Source: T1Sed10-7 sp041685505 (GTDB lineage: Bacteria; Actinomycetota; Nitriliruptoria; Nitriliruptorales; Nitriliruptoraceae). From it: a stretch of DNA of 6,187 bases. Position numbers and translations under genes: made by a program. Position 1 is the first letter of the stretch; the number at the start of each line of letters is the position of its first letter. Under the pieces are notes generated by a model that did no database searches, was not told the origin of the DNA, and saw nothing but the letters and a program-made list of their open reading frames with translations. Positions 5,793 through 6,187 of this stretch are shown here, one piece after another. The stretch spans positions 1-6,187 of the forward strand of contig JAWLFQ010000107.1 of assembly GCA_041685505.1 (NCBI GenBank), read 5' to 3'.

Positions 5793-6187
5793 ATGGCCAC
5801 ACCGATCCAGTACTGCACCTTCACGCTCGCACACCTGACCTTCGGGATCGAGGTGGACCGGGTCCAGGAGGTCATGCGCAGCCGCGACCTGACCGAGGTG
5901 CCGCTGGCCAACGACGTCGTCGAGGGGCTGATCAACCTCCGTGGGCAGATCGTGACCGCGCTGGACCTGCGCCGGCGCCTCGAGCTCCCACCGCGGGATC
6001 CCGGCGCGCCGCCGCCGATGAACATCGTGGTGCGCACCGCCAGCGGCGAGCTGAGCCTGCTGGTCGATGCCATCGGTGATGTGGTCGACGCCGAGGAGGC
6101 CACCTTCGAGGGACCGCCGGAGACCCTGGAGGGTGTGGCCCGTGAGCTGATCACCGGCACCTACAAGCTCGAGGACCGTCTGCTGCT
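5793..6187 (+). CDS. cheW: Chemotaxis adaptor CheW (3' end outside the window)
   Basis: The frame starts with ATG at 5793 and is open for 131 codons to the window edge. It begins MATPIQYCTFTLAHLTFGIE, the usual first strand pair of CheW. Further CheW hallmarks are VDRVQEVMR (21-29), the turn and strand INLRGQIVTALDLRRRL (46-62), NIVV (77-80) and LSLLVDAIGDVVD (86-98). The visible part is nearly the whole family length (about 140-170 aa), so only a short C-terminus is missing. CheW bridges chemoreceptors to the P5 domain of CheA in the polar array. It sits 2 bp after cheA and must be co-transcribed with it. This separate CheW exists in addition to the second CheW-like domain fused to CheA. Confidence 0.95.
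   Translation, partial: MATPIQYCTFTLAHLTFGIEVDRVQEVMRSRDLTEVPLANDVVEGLINLRGQIVTALDLRRRLELPPRDPGAPPPMNIVVRTASGELSLLVDAIGDVVDAEEATFEGPPETLEGVARELITGTYKLEDRLL

Noticed and set aside
4495..5802. A 435-codon minus-strand frame opposite cheA
   Set aside because: It mirrors cheA codons and has a His/Asp/Val-rich composition with no domain. The cheA frame has complete kinase motifs.

Overview
The window is very GC-rich, with GTG starts, strong G/C third-position bias and hairpins lacking U-tracts. Together with the DICT and DUF4236 proteins this suggests a high-GC actinobacterium, possibly of a deep, little-studied class. That placement is an inference. A run of exactly 100 N marks this as a draft or metagenome scaffold.

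Left part (1-2764, all minus strand). Read in the direction of transcription, it starts with tRNA-Arg(TCT), followed by a GC-rich hairpin. Next comes a probable two-gene unit: a DUF4236 protein of 354 aa, then a DICT sensory domain fused to a response-regulator receiver domain (364 aa). A long hairpin follows the second stop codon. Immediately after it is a good SigA-type promoter (TTGACC-17-TACCCT) that drives tRNA-His(GTG) and tRNA-Lys(CTT). None of the three tRNAs encodes its CCA end.

Middle part (2765-3444). A small lipoprotein-type monohaem cytochrome c is read on the minus strand, divergently from a chemotaxis operon. The intergenic region is interrupted by the N run. The 83 bases on either side of the Ns are identical, so the gap is most likely two contig ends that overlap but were never merged. 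The true intergenic distance is then about 115 bp.

Right part (3445-6187, plus strand). A large CheA histidine kinase (781 aa) is followed 2 bp later by cheW, which runs off the window. This CheA lacks an obvious P2 domain. In its place is an acidic repeat linker plus two 24-residue motifs separated by six residues, which closely resemble the c-di-GMP-binding MshEN repeat. The kinase also ends in two CheW-like domains rather than one. CheA and CheW would form the core of a receptor array controlling a CheY-type output. No receptor, cheY, cheB or cheR is visible here.

The best candidates for new biology are the MshEN-like insert in CheA (possible second-messenger input to chemotaxis) and the DUF4236/DICT-receiver gene pair of unknown function.
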